A stretch of DNA of 64,000 nt from Madurella fahalii. Taxonomy: Eukaryota > Ascomycota > Sordariomycetes > Sordariales. The translations under genes were made by a program, and so were the position numbers. The stretch spans positions 2,170,001 to 2,234,000 of the forward strand of contig CM056875.1 of NCBI GenBank assembly GCA_029876055.1. Direction: 5' to 3'. The notes beneath the pieces are model-generated. The model was given only the letters and a program-made list of their open reading frames with translations, did not search any database and was not told where the DNA came from. Position 1 is the first letter of the stretch. Each line of letters starts with the position of its first letter. Of this stretch, positions 19,900-31,600 are shown in pieces.

Positions 19900-22812
19900 T
19901 CACTTGCTCAAATATCCGATCTTTCTCCAATAGCTGACGTAGCTACGCACTGTCGTATCATCAACGGCTTTCATATCGCGTAGCGTGTCCGAGTAGGCCT
20001 GTGCAACATCAGTCCCCAGAACGACTTGTCCGCATGCCGCCGCCCGGAACGAATGCTTGAAGAAAGCGTGCAACTTCCTGACAGGGTAGAGTTCATCGTC
20101 CTTGCCAGCTCCATCATGCTGAACCTGGTCAAGCCAGTCATCAAACGAGAACGACTTGGCAATCCCTAACTCCTCCCCAACCGACGTGAGCACGCCGTCC
20201 CACGGTTGACGCACGGGATTCTCCAGGTGTAAGACTATGGGTAGGTTTTGACTCGAAGAAGCAATCTCAACCACAACCTTGGCAGCGTCATCGACCAGAA
20301 TCCAAGAGAGCTCTCCACTCAACCGAGGCAGCTCCCCGACACTCTGGGCTGATTTCAGTAGCATGGGAATCTGCTCGTTTGAATTCCACGCTCCGCTGAC
20401 CTTGGAACCCGTTATCTGCCCGCAACGGATCGAAACAATCTCGAGCTGTCCGGCATACGCCTCAGCTGCCCGCTCAAGCATCTTCTCGCAGACAAGCTTC
20501 GCATCAGCGTAGCCAATCCCGCACGCCGCATCCGCAGGCGACACCGGCATCTCGGGGACCGGAGACCCGGGATTGGATAGACCGGTCCGAGCAACAGCTG
20601 CCGGAGCTGCCCGTGAGTAAGACGACGGCGTTGCCCCAGGTTCCAGGCTGCTGCTTCTCCGCAAGAGTCGAACTAGGAGCGCTCAAGCTGTACAAATCCA
20701 CTAGCTCCTGCACTTCCTTGGCCGCTGCGTCGAGCGTGTCTTGCTCTCCAAGGTTCGATGACGGATATTTGATCGCCATAGCCATCTCCCGCACCGAAGG
20801 GTTGACGTAGAAGAATTCGGGCGAAATCAGCTTGGCCACATCACGATCTTTGAGGCACTCTGCTTTGGAAGCCGCGGCAATGAGAACCCGACGCAACTGC
20901 AACACTTGCAAAGAGTCGACTCCCAAGTCAAACAGGCTATCCTCGACGGTCCACTCTGGAAGAGACCCTGGAGCCCTTAGACTCAGCACCCTGCTGAAAG
21001 CTTCTTGAGGTTCTCCTTGAGGTTGTCCATATCCAGCGGCCCCGTGGCATCCGTGGCGGCTTGCTGGAGCTTCTCATACACGGCCTTGATCTCCTTGTCG
21101 AAGAGAGCGTACGTCTCCTTGCGAGCAATCGAGCCCTTGTCGGTCCGAGGAATGATGACACCCTTGGGAACGAAGATGATGGCGTCTGGGGAAGGCACTC
21201 GTGCAAAAGCGTCCATCTTCTGCCCGGTAGCATTCACGATAGGCCAGACTTTTTTCCCGAAAGAAAGCCTCCTGTTCGACCGACAGAGGCTCCAGGGGCT
21301 CGATGATGATGCCTAGATGGAACTGGCTCTCTCCGAAAGCGATGGCCGACTTGATCAAGGGGATCTCGCCGAGCATCGTCTCTAAGATCAAGGGGTTGGC
21401 CTTTTCGCCGGTGGCGAGGACGATGATGTCGTCAGCACAGCCCACGGCAGCGAAATCTGTGTCGGGATATTGCTCGTTTCGGATCAGCTCGTCAGCAATC
21501 TCGAAGCCCTCAGTGCGGCCAGCGGGATGAGCCCACACGGTGAGGCGGTACCGCTTGCTGCCATCGTCGCCCGTCACTTCGAGCTCATCGACCTTGTACT
21601 TGACGTCCGTTCGGAGACGGAAGTATTTCCAGTCATAGTTGGTATCCGTGGGCGCAAAAGTAAGAGACAAGGGCCCTGTCTCAGTCGTGCCGTAAAAGTT
21701 GAGCAACTTCACACCGCCTGCCGCGAGGCGGTCCCCAACGCCGGCGCCCAGTGCGGCACCTCCAGTTCCCACAAAGTCCATGTGAGCCAGTGATTTGATG
21801 CCTTCGTCATTAGGGAGATTGACCATGTCGTCCAGAAGGAACGGCACCGTCATCATGGACTTGGGGTTGGTCTCCTTGATGAGCTTGACGATAGACAGAG
21901 CGTTGGAGATGCCGTCGCTGGCGGGGTAGAGGGTCGTCTTTCCCGCCGACATGGATAGGCCAGGGGCGACTAGGCCGAACCCGTGGAACAGCGGCAGCGT
22001 GGATAGGTTGAGCCCCTGGGCTTGCTCTTCCGTGTCGAATTTGTGACAGTTGACGGCAAACAGCAGTTGGCGGTGAGTCAAAGGAATTGGCTTGGGCAGT
22101 CCTGTGGTCCCAGAGGAATGGAGCAGCAGTATGACATCGTCGACGTCCTCGGGGGGTTCAAAAACAGGAACGGCCGCGGGGTCCGCTCCTTTCTCATAGA
22201 AGCTCCCGTAAGGGTTCGCAACACGGGTCACGATGTCCTTAGCGGCGAGCGTGCCCAAAGCCGGCTTTGCTGGCTCACTGAGGCGCTGAGAGACAATAAA
22301 GAAGTGGCACCTGTCTGCTGAAGGAGGGCACCGATTGCTACTGGCGGCAATCGTGGGGAGAGCACCAAGGGCTATTGAATCCGATCTGTCAGATTCCACG
22401 TCTGTTTACTAGTACGCTGACTCGGATAATGCGGGAAACTCACTGGAACGCTTAGGCTCATGAGGGCAAATCCGTGAACCACCAATCCAAAGTCACTCTC
22501 CATGAGCAGAGCCACGGGAGCCATCTTGGTCAGCGACTTTGGCATCAGCGCCGAGCCGAGTGGCAGATTCTCCTTCAGCCACGCAGCGCATCTGGAGACG
22601 GCCACCTTGAATTCACCATGGGTGATAGTGTCGAACGGAGGGGTCGGATTGGCCTGGATGCAGAAAGGATGCGCGGCGTTGTTCACAGCGTTGAAGTCAA
22701 CGAGTTCCGGCAGCGAATGTAAGAAGCCCTCAAGCTTCTCTGGGGAAGCATAGTTGGCTGCCGGCCTGATGAACGGCCTAATTTGAACGCCGTTCGTAGC
22801 GGTGGCCTCCAT
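19900..22812 (-). pseudogene. NRPS-like adenylation-thiolation-reductase (AscB/StbB-like), broken
   Basis: Carboxylate-reducing NRPS-like enzyme (A-T-R). Known relatives AscB and StbB reduce the prenylated orsellinic acid to its aldehyde. The start is METATNG-type at 22812. A 71-nt GTGAGT...TAG intron follows after SLSVP (about 22440-22370). Adenylation motifs SSGTTGLPKP and FYGTTETGP, the carrier serine in LFDLGVDSLQ (about 20910) and the reductase YADAK plus C-terminal half are all visible. Lesions: one base missing near 22300 (T run), one extra A in a six-A run at about 21250, one T missing near 21000, and a large deletion near 20620. There the Rossmann motif LLTGSSGS joins directly to sequence that normally lies about 130-150 residues downstream, in another frame. 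The NADPH-binding core is gone, so the enzyme cannot reduce its substrate. Transcription is divergent from the UbiA gene. Confidence 0.82.
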
Positions 22813-23178
22813 CTCAGCAAGGTCAGTGGTAAGTAGTATGTTGCTTGTCCAGTTACGGGTGTGGCAGACTTTGGTCCCGAGTTTAAACACACTTTTGGCA
22901 CAAAGGATTCACAATCCGGGTGGTTGAAATCGGCGAATTACAAGTGTCCCGTTGAAGCCGTCTCGGCGTATTCCCCCGCGACACTCAACTCGGCGGGTTT
23001 TGCTATCGACGTCGGCCGGACTGCTACGCTAAACCGATATCGCTTACATCCTTTGTTTCTAATAGATGGACATTGGCTTGTATATAGGTGCTTGATCCAG
23101 GATTGTATGGCTCACAGATGCACTTCGCTATAGGACGTGTCCTAAACACTCTCGCCGCTTCCGCTCCGCCAAGTCATT
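22813..23178. promoter_or_regulatory. Divergent promoter between reductase and prenyltransferase genes
   Basis: These 366 bases lie between the start codons of the NRPS-like and UbiA genes and must carry both promoters. CGG triplets are present (for example around 22990-23020), as expected for Zn2Cys6 regulators, but I cannot define an operator. Confidence 0.5.
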
Positions 23179-24296
23179 ATGGCACCTCAAACACCCCAAG
23201 CCTCCCAAATACCAAAACAGCGAAACGAGCAGAGCCCCCTAGTTGAACCACAGTCAACATACACCCCTCCCACAACCGGCATCCTGTCCATCCTCCCGAC
23301 ATCATGGGTCCCCTTCGCAGAACTCATACGCCTGCACCAACCCCACGGCCTGTACATGACCTACTTTCCCAACATCCTCGGCCTGCTGTACGCGAGCTCC
23401 GTCTCGCCATCGGGGCCCCTCACCTTCTCCACCCTCTCCCGGCGCGCCGCCGTGCTCGCAGCGTGGACCTTCCTGCTCCGCAGCGCGGGGTGCGCGTGGA
23501 ACGACGTGGTAGACCAGGACTACGACCAGAAGACGGCGCGGTGCCGCAGCCGGCCGGTGGCGCGATGCGCCATCTCCACTGCCGCCGGCGTGCTCGTCGC
23601 TGCCGCCCTGACCATCCTCGGCCTGGCCTGCATCGTCTCTGTCGTCCAGGCGGCGGCGGCGCCGCCGCCGCCCGACCGCCTCCCCACCACCACTACCACT
23701 ACCACCACCACCGCCCTGGCCCTGGCCCTGGCCCTGCTCCTCGTCGCCCTCGCCGCCCTGTACCCCTTCGCCAAGCGCGTCACGCACTTCGCCCAGGCCG
23801 TCCTCGGCGCCACCCTCGCCACTGGCGTGCCCCTGGCCGCCTGCTCGGCGGGCGTGCCGGCGCTCGCGCCCGCGCTCGCGCTGCCCACGCGCTGCCCACG
23901 CTGTGCCTGTCGGCGACCGTCGTCCTGCTCGTCGTGTTCTACCACGTGGTCTACGCGCGGCGCGACACCGCGGACGACCTCGTCTCCGGCGTCAAGGGGA
24001 TGGCGGTCCGGTTCCGCGGCCATCTGGAGGCGCTCTTTGGGGCCGTCACGGTCAGAATCGTGGGCTTGCTCATCGCGCTGGGCGGGGAGGCCGGCATGGG
24101 GGCGTGCTACTTCGTGTTGTCCGTCGGGGGGTTGGCGGTGGGGTTGGTGTTCATGATTGCGCTTACGCACTGGGGGCTATTGCCCAGCTGGAGTGGGAAG
24201 AGTGGCTGGTGCTATGCTTTCGCGATTGGGATGTTGGTGGGTGGGTTTTTATGTGAGGACTTGAGAAGGAGGTTAGCTTTGGGTGGCATCTTGTAA
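23179..24296 (+). pseudogene. UbiA-type aromatic prenyltransferase (AscA/StbC-like), frameshifted by an 11-bp duplication
   Basis: Integral-membrane UbiA prenyltransferase. In asc/stb-type clusters this enzyme attaches farnesyl diphosphate to orsellinic acid. The first Asp-rich motif NDVVDQDYD (about 23500) and the second, RRDTADDLVSGVKG (about 23960), are both present, along with multiple hydrophobic helices. The frame breaks at 23878-23899, where GCGCTGCCCAC is duplicated exactly in tandem. Without one copy the gene would be 368 residues, the normal size. With it, translation goes out of frame before the second catalytic motif. The N-terminal 30 residues are polar, and a Pro/Thr-rich stretch (including nine Thr) sits mid-protein in a loop. 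Confidence 0.85.
23878..23899 (+). repeat. Perfect 11-bp tandem duplication inside the UbiA gene
   Basis: GCGCTGCCCAC occurs twice back to back (23878-23888 and 23889-23899). Deleting one copy rejoins the two open frames in phase, so this is the inactivating lesion. Confidence 0.95.
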
Positions 24297-24506
24297 GGGA
24301 GAGGGGCTGGTGATGAATATTAAACCCTGGCTACTGGAGCGGGAAGTGTCCGAAGAGAAGTTATACGCATATGTGGGATGACAGTGGCTACTGTATGAGA
24401 GTTATGGGTGCGTGTAATATATTGACTTCCAAAGCAAGTATATCCGTAGAAGACGATCAGTAGCACCTGCTATTGATCCTCTGTTGAAGATATTGCGTTT
24501 TCCGTA

Positions 24507-26054
24507 TCAGTCCTTGCTCGCGTTGCCGAATTCACTGAATGCTGTCCCAAGGAGTCCATCGCTCTCCGGTTCCTTGCTGCCTAGGAATGACCTCTGCCAA
24601 CCCAGACCTTCCTTATATGCGCTAATGTTGAATGCGCTGTTCAGCCGGCTGAGTAGATACGTCACGGTGTGTACGGCCAGCGACGCCTCTAATAAGGGCC
24701 CGATTGTACTAGACATGGATTCGTCTTGGTTGTGATTGGTGGCTCTTGGAGTCATGCTCATGGTTGGATCAGAGCAGTGCTGAGTCCAGAGGCTGTTGAT
24801 AGATATCTCGAGGAGGCGTAAAATTTGGGTGTAACATCCCAACAAGAGGAAAACGACGGCTGAGTCAGGAACCTCTGGCAGGAATTGCGTGTCCGTCTTC
24901 TCGGCATTCGCGCGTCCCAGGCAGCAAGCTGAGTTAATTGATACTTCCCCATCGTCACTAGCTGTTGCTGCTACGCATGCCGACGCACAGGTAAGTTTTT
25001 GAAAAGGGGGCTTTGAGGAATGGATGTGAGAAATTGTCAGGCGTGCAATATCAATCAGCTCGCCGCAAAAGCCCACAACGTTCTTGAGCGTTTGAGAGTC
25101 TGGATCGGTATTTGAATAAGAGGGCGTAATTCTTGCACTCAGTTCGGAGAGCTTCCGGTAACACGCGGTGGCTGAAAACAGCTTTGCCGGTGATGGAGGG
25201 CCCGAGGAGTTGAAGTCGGGTTCAGCTGCTGTCGGATCCGCGAGGGATGGAAGCTGAGCGAGTCGAGGGTCGACCAGACTACTCGCCGGCGACAGTCGAT
25301 GGGCGTTGCCAGGGCCTTCTAAAGTTCCGTCTAGTACGTCCTTTGGATCTTGGATGTAAAACGTCGTGGTTTGAAGCTCCATTCCTGGGTCAAAATCCAT
25401 GAGGAAGGCTTGGTACGGTGTCTAGAATACCTTAGTCAGCCGGTTACTTAAGATGCCCAAGTCCCTCACGTAGGAGAGAAGCAGACATACGTCTACATGC
25501 ACCACGCCTGCTGCGGGTCGGTTGCTTCCTCCGTGGTGTCTTTTTGGACCCAGAGGGGGAAAAAGATCTGGATTCCCCGAGGCGGACCCATCGTCGCATA
25601 ACAACCCAGTTGGCGATTTCGGTGCGGAACTGGTGCACGAGTCTGCGTCTCCGTACACCGGGTGCAGCGCTTTGGCGGCATCATGGGAAAGTTGACCCTT
25701 ATCACCGTGGTTCTGCCCTTCACACGACTGTCTCAGGTCTAGCTCCATCATTCCCTTCTCCGGCGTTGAAAGCGTTCGGGGCCGCAAGGGTGAATTTGAC
25801 GGCCGGTTGATCTTCTTCTTGGCCACTTTGGAGGGACGGCCGGCTTTACCACCTAAACTGATTATGCATGGCAGTCCGGCCTTGCGGTAGCGAGAGTATG
25901 GTCCGTTGAGGTTGTTGGTTGCCTTGTCCGAGTCGGCGGAGCGAGGACAGCGCAGCTTTTGCGTATAGCAGCGGTCGCATGCGTGCCGCAACAGTTGGTC
26001 CGTGTCTGTGACTGGTCCGTATCCCGTCATAATCTTGCTTGAGCGGTCGTCCAC
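24507..26054 (-). CDS. AflR-type Zn2Cys6 transcription factor with two zinc-ligand cysteines lost
   Basis: Exon 1 is 26054-25491, the 69-nt intron 25490-25422 has GTATGT, CTGACTAAG and TAG, and exon 2 is 25421-24507, giving 492 residues. The N-terminus has HACDRCYTQKLRCPR, then a spacer and GLPCIISLGGKAGRPSK, the layout of AflR-family cluster regulators. The C-terminal region resembles the AflR regulatory domain (LLLGCYTQILRLLEIS). In the second half of the zinc cluster the family has Cys-Ser-Arg-Cys; here both codons are TAC (25896-25898 and 25887-25889), giving YSRY. Each is one G-to-A change from TGC. With four of six ligands the zinc cluster should not fold, so the protein is probably a dead regulator even though its frame is open. 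It is likely the pathway-specific regulator of this cluster. Confidence 0.82.
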
Positions 26055-28644
26055 ATGAGTATCGATCGACGACGACAGTCCACGTTCATACTCGTCTCGT
26101 GTTTCCTACCTGGAGGCTACGTCCTGCCAGCGTTCTTGAGGCCGGCCAGAACCTTCTGACTTGGTCTTGCGAGATGGGGCCATTTTGCAGGGCAAACATT
26201 GGGTGTCTGCCAGGGGTCGGGTTACAACGAAGCGTAAATCCTCTGCAGGCGTCTCTGCCCCTTCCCATCACGCCACCGTCCGTTCGACTCGTGTCGTACA
26301 AACAAAAAAGGGTTTCCATTGCGACGAGACCATATCCGCGGAGGATTCTGACCCAAACCATACTGTACTGATGGTAGTGGGTCCTGGACGTCAAACCGGA
26401 TCCTAGAGACAGGGGAACGGACGTTCTACCAATAGGATGCAGCCAATAATAGACGAAGATTTTCTACATCGTACGTTGCATTTGAGATCGAACCTGACCG
26501 AACTTGAATGTTCCAGAAGCGAACCCCCCCGCCAGGGTTGCACTTTAACGCGATAGAATTTCGCTTCCATTGCGGGGACAAATGCGGGAGAGATCCTACT
26601 ACCATGGTCGAATATTCCCCGGCGGCGGAGCAGCTTGCTCCGGCAACCGGGCGACTGGATGAAATCAGGCAATCTCCACAGCGTGAATAATGTGTTTGTT
26701 GCGCCGCTGTCTGACGTCAAGTCGAGTACTCGTATCAGACAGACGGGGTCACCGCTTGCGCCGCTGGCCGGCAGCCACAAAAGCTTGAATAGAAGCTTCG
26801 TGAATCTAGCTGTCTGGAATGCCAACCGTCGACTGGTCGGATAGGCGACATCCGCCCGCAAGCAGTGGCATCCAAGACTTCAGTAACATATCGGGACCGT
26901 ATGAGATATCCCACGTCAGGAAGGAACAGCTTGGGGGTACTCTGTTTATATCCGCCCCAAACAGGCAAGTTAAGTGTGCACTACGGGCGAAGTTAGGCCA
27001 GCGATGTATGTTGAGTTGGACTTGCGCAGGTGATCCTAATCGAGGTAACTGAGCGGTGTGGAGATGGTGTAGATGGATGGTTGGAACACGATTGGGCCAG
27101 TGTCTGTGGAGAGGGGCACCAAGCCACGGCACAACCTGGTCGTCGAAGAGGAAGAGGGGGAACTGCCATGCAGGACGAGTATTGTGCATGCGCGTCTCGC
27201 GCGGATGCCAAACGCTGCTGTTCGAACGGGGGCGCGCAGGGAGAGATGTACAGGACCATGGTACCGTGAAACGAAAACAGAGGCAAAGTGGAAGGAGGAG
27301 CGGACCTTGCAGAGGCTTGACCGACAAGCGGCAGCCGGCAGCAAACTGTGGCAGGGGATAGTATGTACTACACCATCCCTCGGCGCCCAACTTTACAGGC
27401 GAAGGAACGGACTCGAGACTCACCACCACCGCATTCCGGGTTGTACATGTCTTGCGTGCCTTCCCAACAATATACATGTAAATACTACCCAATTCAACCG
27501 TTTGTTGCGGTTGACTGCGCCCTGGCGGACCTGTTTTGCATCGTTGAGCCTTGGACTTGTGCACACCCCTACACCACACATGCTTTTTTTTCTTTTTTTC
27601 TTCTTCGTGTTCAACCGTCTTGCAACTGATGCTTGTACCCTTTTCAGACATCGTCCGTCAAGACAATGCCTCCGCCGTGCCCATAGTTCTCTTCGCTGAC
27701 ACTGCCTTGTTGAGTGCTAATGCGGTCGGCTTGGTCGACGGCATCCGCACGATGCGTAATAGCGCCGAAAGCAGAAGGTGAGGTTCGCATATGCCGATAG
27801 CCTGCACATGATGAGGGCCGCGTGTGGTGTGCTAGACGGAGTTGCGCTACTCGTCAATCTTCAGACGAAGCACCATAACCTTGATCAGGCCCGGATACTA
27901 ACCAGGGCATTGTCGAGGGCAAGAAGGGCGGCACCCGCACCACTGGCAGGGACTCAGTTCCAGCCTCTTCCGAGGAAGAAAGGGTCACATGAAAGTTCCA
28001 ATGGGGCTGGATCGTGGACTGAGTAAGTATTAAAGGTCCAAAGGAAAGGTAACAGAAAAGAAATAAAAACAAGAACCTGTCGAAACGGGGAGCCTCGTTT
28101 CCTGCTGCTCAGCTGAAATACACGCACTTAGAGTACCAAGCGACCGCCTCACCGACGCCAGGCAGATTCCTCGTTTCATTTCCCCTCTGTTTGTCGCGCT
28201 CTCTGCATAGATTAGGCAGCCATGTTTTCTCTTTCATGAAAACATCGAAGCTTGCGCGCAACTATTACTAGTGTTACTTTCATACCGTTACGCTAATAAG
28301 GGATAACAAACCGGCCAGTGGCACAATCAAATCGGAAGGTCCTGGATATGCCCATCTCGCCGACGTCGCGGGTGGCGCGAGACTCTTTGTTATTAACCGG
28401 AGAAATGGCCGATCCGGGGCTCGCTCGTCCCAGCCACTCCAAGCATCAACATATTATCGTCCGAGAGTGGGCCCCCTTGCCAGTTCGGCGGAATTTCTTA
28501 ACATGGTAATCGATCCCAAGTGTGAATGGCCAATGTAACGCCGCACATTGAAAGACGGCGGATCAGTGTGCAGAATCATAATACCATCAAGCACATGGAT
28601 GCTCAGCAAACCCTCTTGAAACATCAGCGACTAATACTAGGATC
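26055..28644. other. Gene-free 2.6-kb spacer upstream of the PKS
   Basis: It contains promoters of the divergent regulator and PKS genes. Several open frames exist, including a 281-codon minus-strand frame at 26806-27651, but none has motifs or protein-like composition. A T-rich tract lies at about 27582-27605. Decayed cluster remnants cannot be excluded. Confidence 0.45.
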
Positions 28645-31600
28645 ATGGTTGAGACAAGACCAAGGATAGTGGCTTCGGCCGCAGTCTTCTCTCCCCAGAG
28701 CAGCGCCCCCAAATCAAGCTTCCTCGTTCAAATCCGGTTAAGGCTGCTCCAAAACCCCCATCTAAAGCCCCTAGCGGACGCAATCACCAACCTTCCCGAG
28801 ACATGGCGAATCCTCACCTCCCTAACTGAGGATTTGTCTCAGCAAGTCAATCAAAATGGCAGCCACACCGACGCAGGAAGTGACGTAGGAATCACCCCCG
28901 AGATGTTGAATCGCGTCCGGAGCTTCTCAAATTGGATCAAAACGGGAGAGTCCAGCGTCCTCAAGCGAGACATGTCTGGCATTGTTACCCTTCCCCTTCT
29001 ATTTACAATCCACGTCGTACAGTACCTAGAGTACCTACAAAAAACGGGCTTGAGGCACTCAGAAGTCTTGGAGGGAGTCCAGGCAGGAGGTATTCAGGGC
29101 TATTGCATAGGGCTGCTTTCGGCCATCGTTCTAGCGTCCTCCCGTGACGAGCAAGAGCTTGTGCAATATGCTGTATCTGGACTCCGCTTGGCACTAGGAA
29201 TCGGGGCATTTGGCGATAGAGTCGGAGAAGGGGTCGGAAAATCGACTCTACAAATTCGACTACAGAAACCTGGCGATGGGGACGAGGTGATCCGGAAATT
29301 CCCAGGGGTAAATCCAAATTCAAGATGAACTGAGAGCGATTGTGACACTAACATGCCCGAACAGGCCTTCCTCTCAGCGATCACGGATGCCACAACAGTG
29401 AGCCTCACTGTCCCATGCGATCTGGTAGCCAACCTCATCTCGTATGCCGAGAAAGAGGGCTTCCGGCCCAGGATGATGCATATTCGGAGCAACTTGCATA
29501 ACCCAAGCAACGAAGTCCTCGCGAGAAAATGTTGTGCCATCTTAGAGCAGATGCAGCCAGGCTTCCCAGCATGGGACCGTCTCCAAGTTCCGGTCCGGTC
29601 AAACCGGACAGCAGAGCCGCTCACACTCAAAAATCAGACACGTGCGGCGACAGCAATTCAGGAGGTCGTCATCACGGTTTTGGCATCAGCCTGTAACTGG
29701 GCGGCTGTTATGCAACACCTAGCACTCGATTTGCAACGGACAGGACAAAGCAGCCGACCATTGCCGTATTTGGGATTGGTGACCCGGTTCCCTTGGCGCC
29801 GTTCCAGAAGCACGGGATCGAGGTCACCAAGGCACACGCAGACACGCTGTTTCGTACCGCCAACGCCCCGGCGGGGTACAGTACCCTTAACTGCTTCCCG
29901 CACGACGCAGTCGCCATTGTTGGCGCCGTATGCCGTCTCCCGGGCGCCAGTTCTCTCGACGAGCTCTGGGATCTGGTTTCGCAAGGGCAATCGAGGCTTG
30001 AGGAGATCCGAACCGATCGAGTCAACATCAAGCGGTCGTATAGAGCATCACAGGACCCGGATGGCGTGGCCAAGCGGGAGTTCTTCGGGAACTTCATTGA
30101 TCATGTCGACACCTTCGACCACACCTTCTTTGGCGTCAGCCCTCGTGAAGCGACATATATGGATCCGCAGCAGCGACTCTTGTTGGAAACTGCCTTTGAG
30201 GCCCTGGATTCGAGCGGGTATATGCGCAATCACCAGCGCGAGCGCGGCGATGCCGTGGGATGTTTTCTCGGAGCCAGCTACACCGAGTACCTCGAGAACA
30301 CGAGTGCATATTCCCCATCGGCATTCACAGCCACAAGCACCATCAGGGCCTTCTTGTCTGGCAAGATCAGTTACCACTTTGGCTGGACGGGGCCATCGGA
30401 GGTGATTGACACAGCTTGCTCGGCGTCGCTTGTGGCTGTCAATCGAGCCTGCCAAGCCATCAATAGCAGCGAGTGTCATATTGCTCTTGCAGGTGGTGTC
30501 AACATCATCACAGGCGTCAACAACTACTTTGATCTGGCCAAGGCGAACTTTCTCAGTCCAACCGGCCAGTGCAAGCCGTTTGATGAATCTGCCGACGGCT
30601 ACTGCCGCGCTGACGGTGTCGCCTTGGTTGTGTTGAAACTGCTCCGGCAAGCCGTCTCAGACGGAGACCATATCTTGGGCGTTATCCCTGCTGTGGCCAC
30701 GAACCAGGGCAGTATCGGTGGCCCCGGCATCACCGTACCAGACGGCGTCGCTCAAAAGGCGCTTTACAGGCGGCTACTAGAGAAATCAGGCATCCATCCA
30801 AACGCAGTGACCTACGTGGAGGCTCATGGCACAGGGACTAAAGTGGGAGACCCGATTGAGATGGACAGCGTTCGAACGGTCTTTGGCAGCCCCAACCGGA
30901 CAAACCCACTGTACTTGGGTTCCTTGAAAGGCAACATTGGGCACAGCGGGACGGCAGCAGGGGTGGCAAGTCTGCTCAAAGTTCTTCCATGTTTCAGAAC
31001 CGTGGCATCCCGCCGCTTCGCGGCTTCCAGCGCCTCAACCACTCAATCCCGCCTTTGGAGCCTGACAAGATGATAATCCCTACAACGCTTATCCGATGGG
31101 ACATTGGGTCCGGGCCGCGAATTTCATGTATCAACAGCTACGGGGCTTCTGGGAGCAACAGTGCTGTCATCTGCTCGGAGTGGGTAGAGAACGGGCTCGT
31201 CACGCGTCTCGATACTATCCGGGAGTTCCCGATACTCTTGAGTGCGGCTTCATCCGGGAGTCTACACCGATATATTGACAGCTTGGTCGCCCATGTATCC
31301 AAATCAATTTCAACTGTGAGGAGGGACGTAACACTGCAAAATCTGTCGTTTACATTGAGTCAGCGGCGCAAACACCATCGAGTTCGCTAGTCCACCACTG
31401 TGTCTACTCTCACTGAACTGCTGGCACAGTTGCGCAACTGCAAACCGCACGAGTTTGTTCAGACTCTAAATCCTAACGCCGCGAAGAAAACCGTTCTGGT
31501 CTTTTCCGGTCAGAGCAGGACTACCATTGGCGTACCCGTGGGCATTCTCGCCGGCCTTCCGCAATTCAGTTACCACATCCAACGTTGTAACGACATACTC

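Noticed and set aside
26806..27651. 281-codon minus-strand frame in the PKS upstream region
   Set aside because: Irregular composition with no domain and no homologous look; overlapping open frames exist on the other strand.
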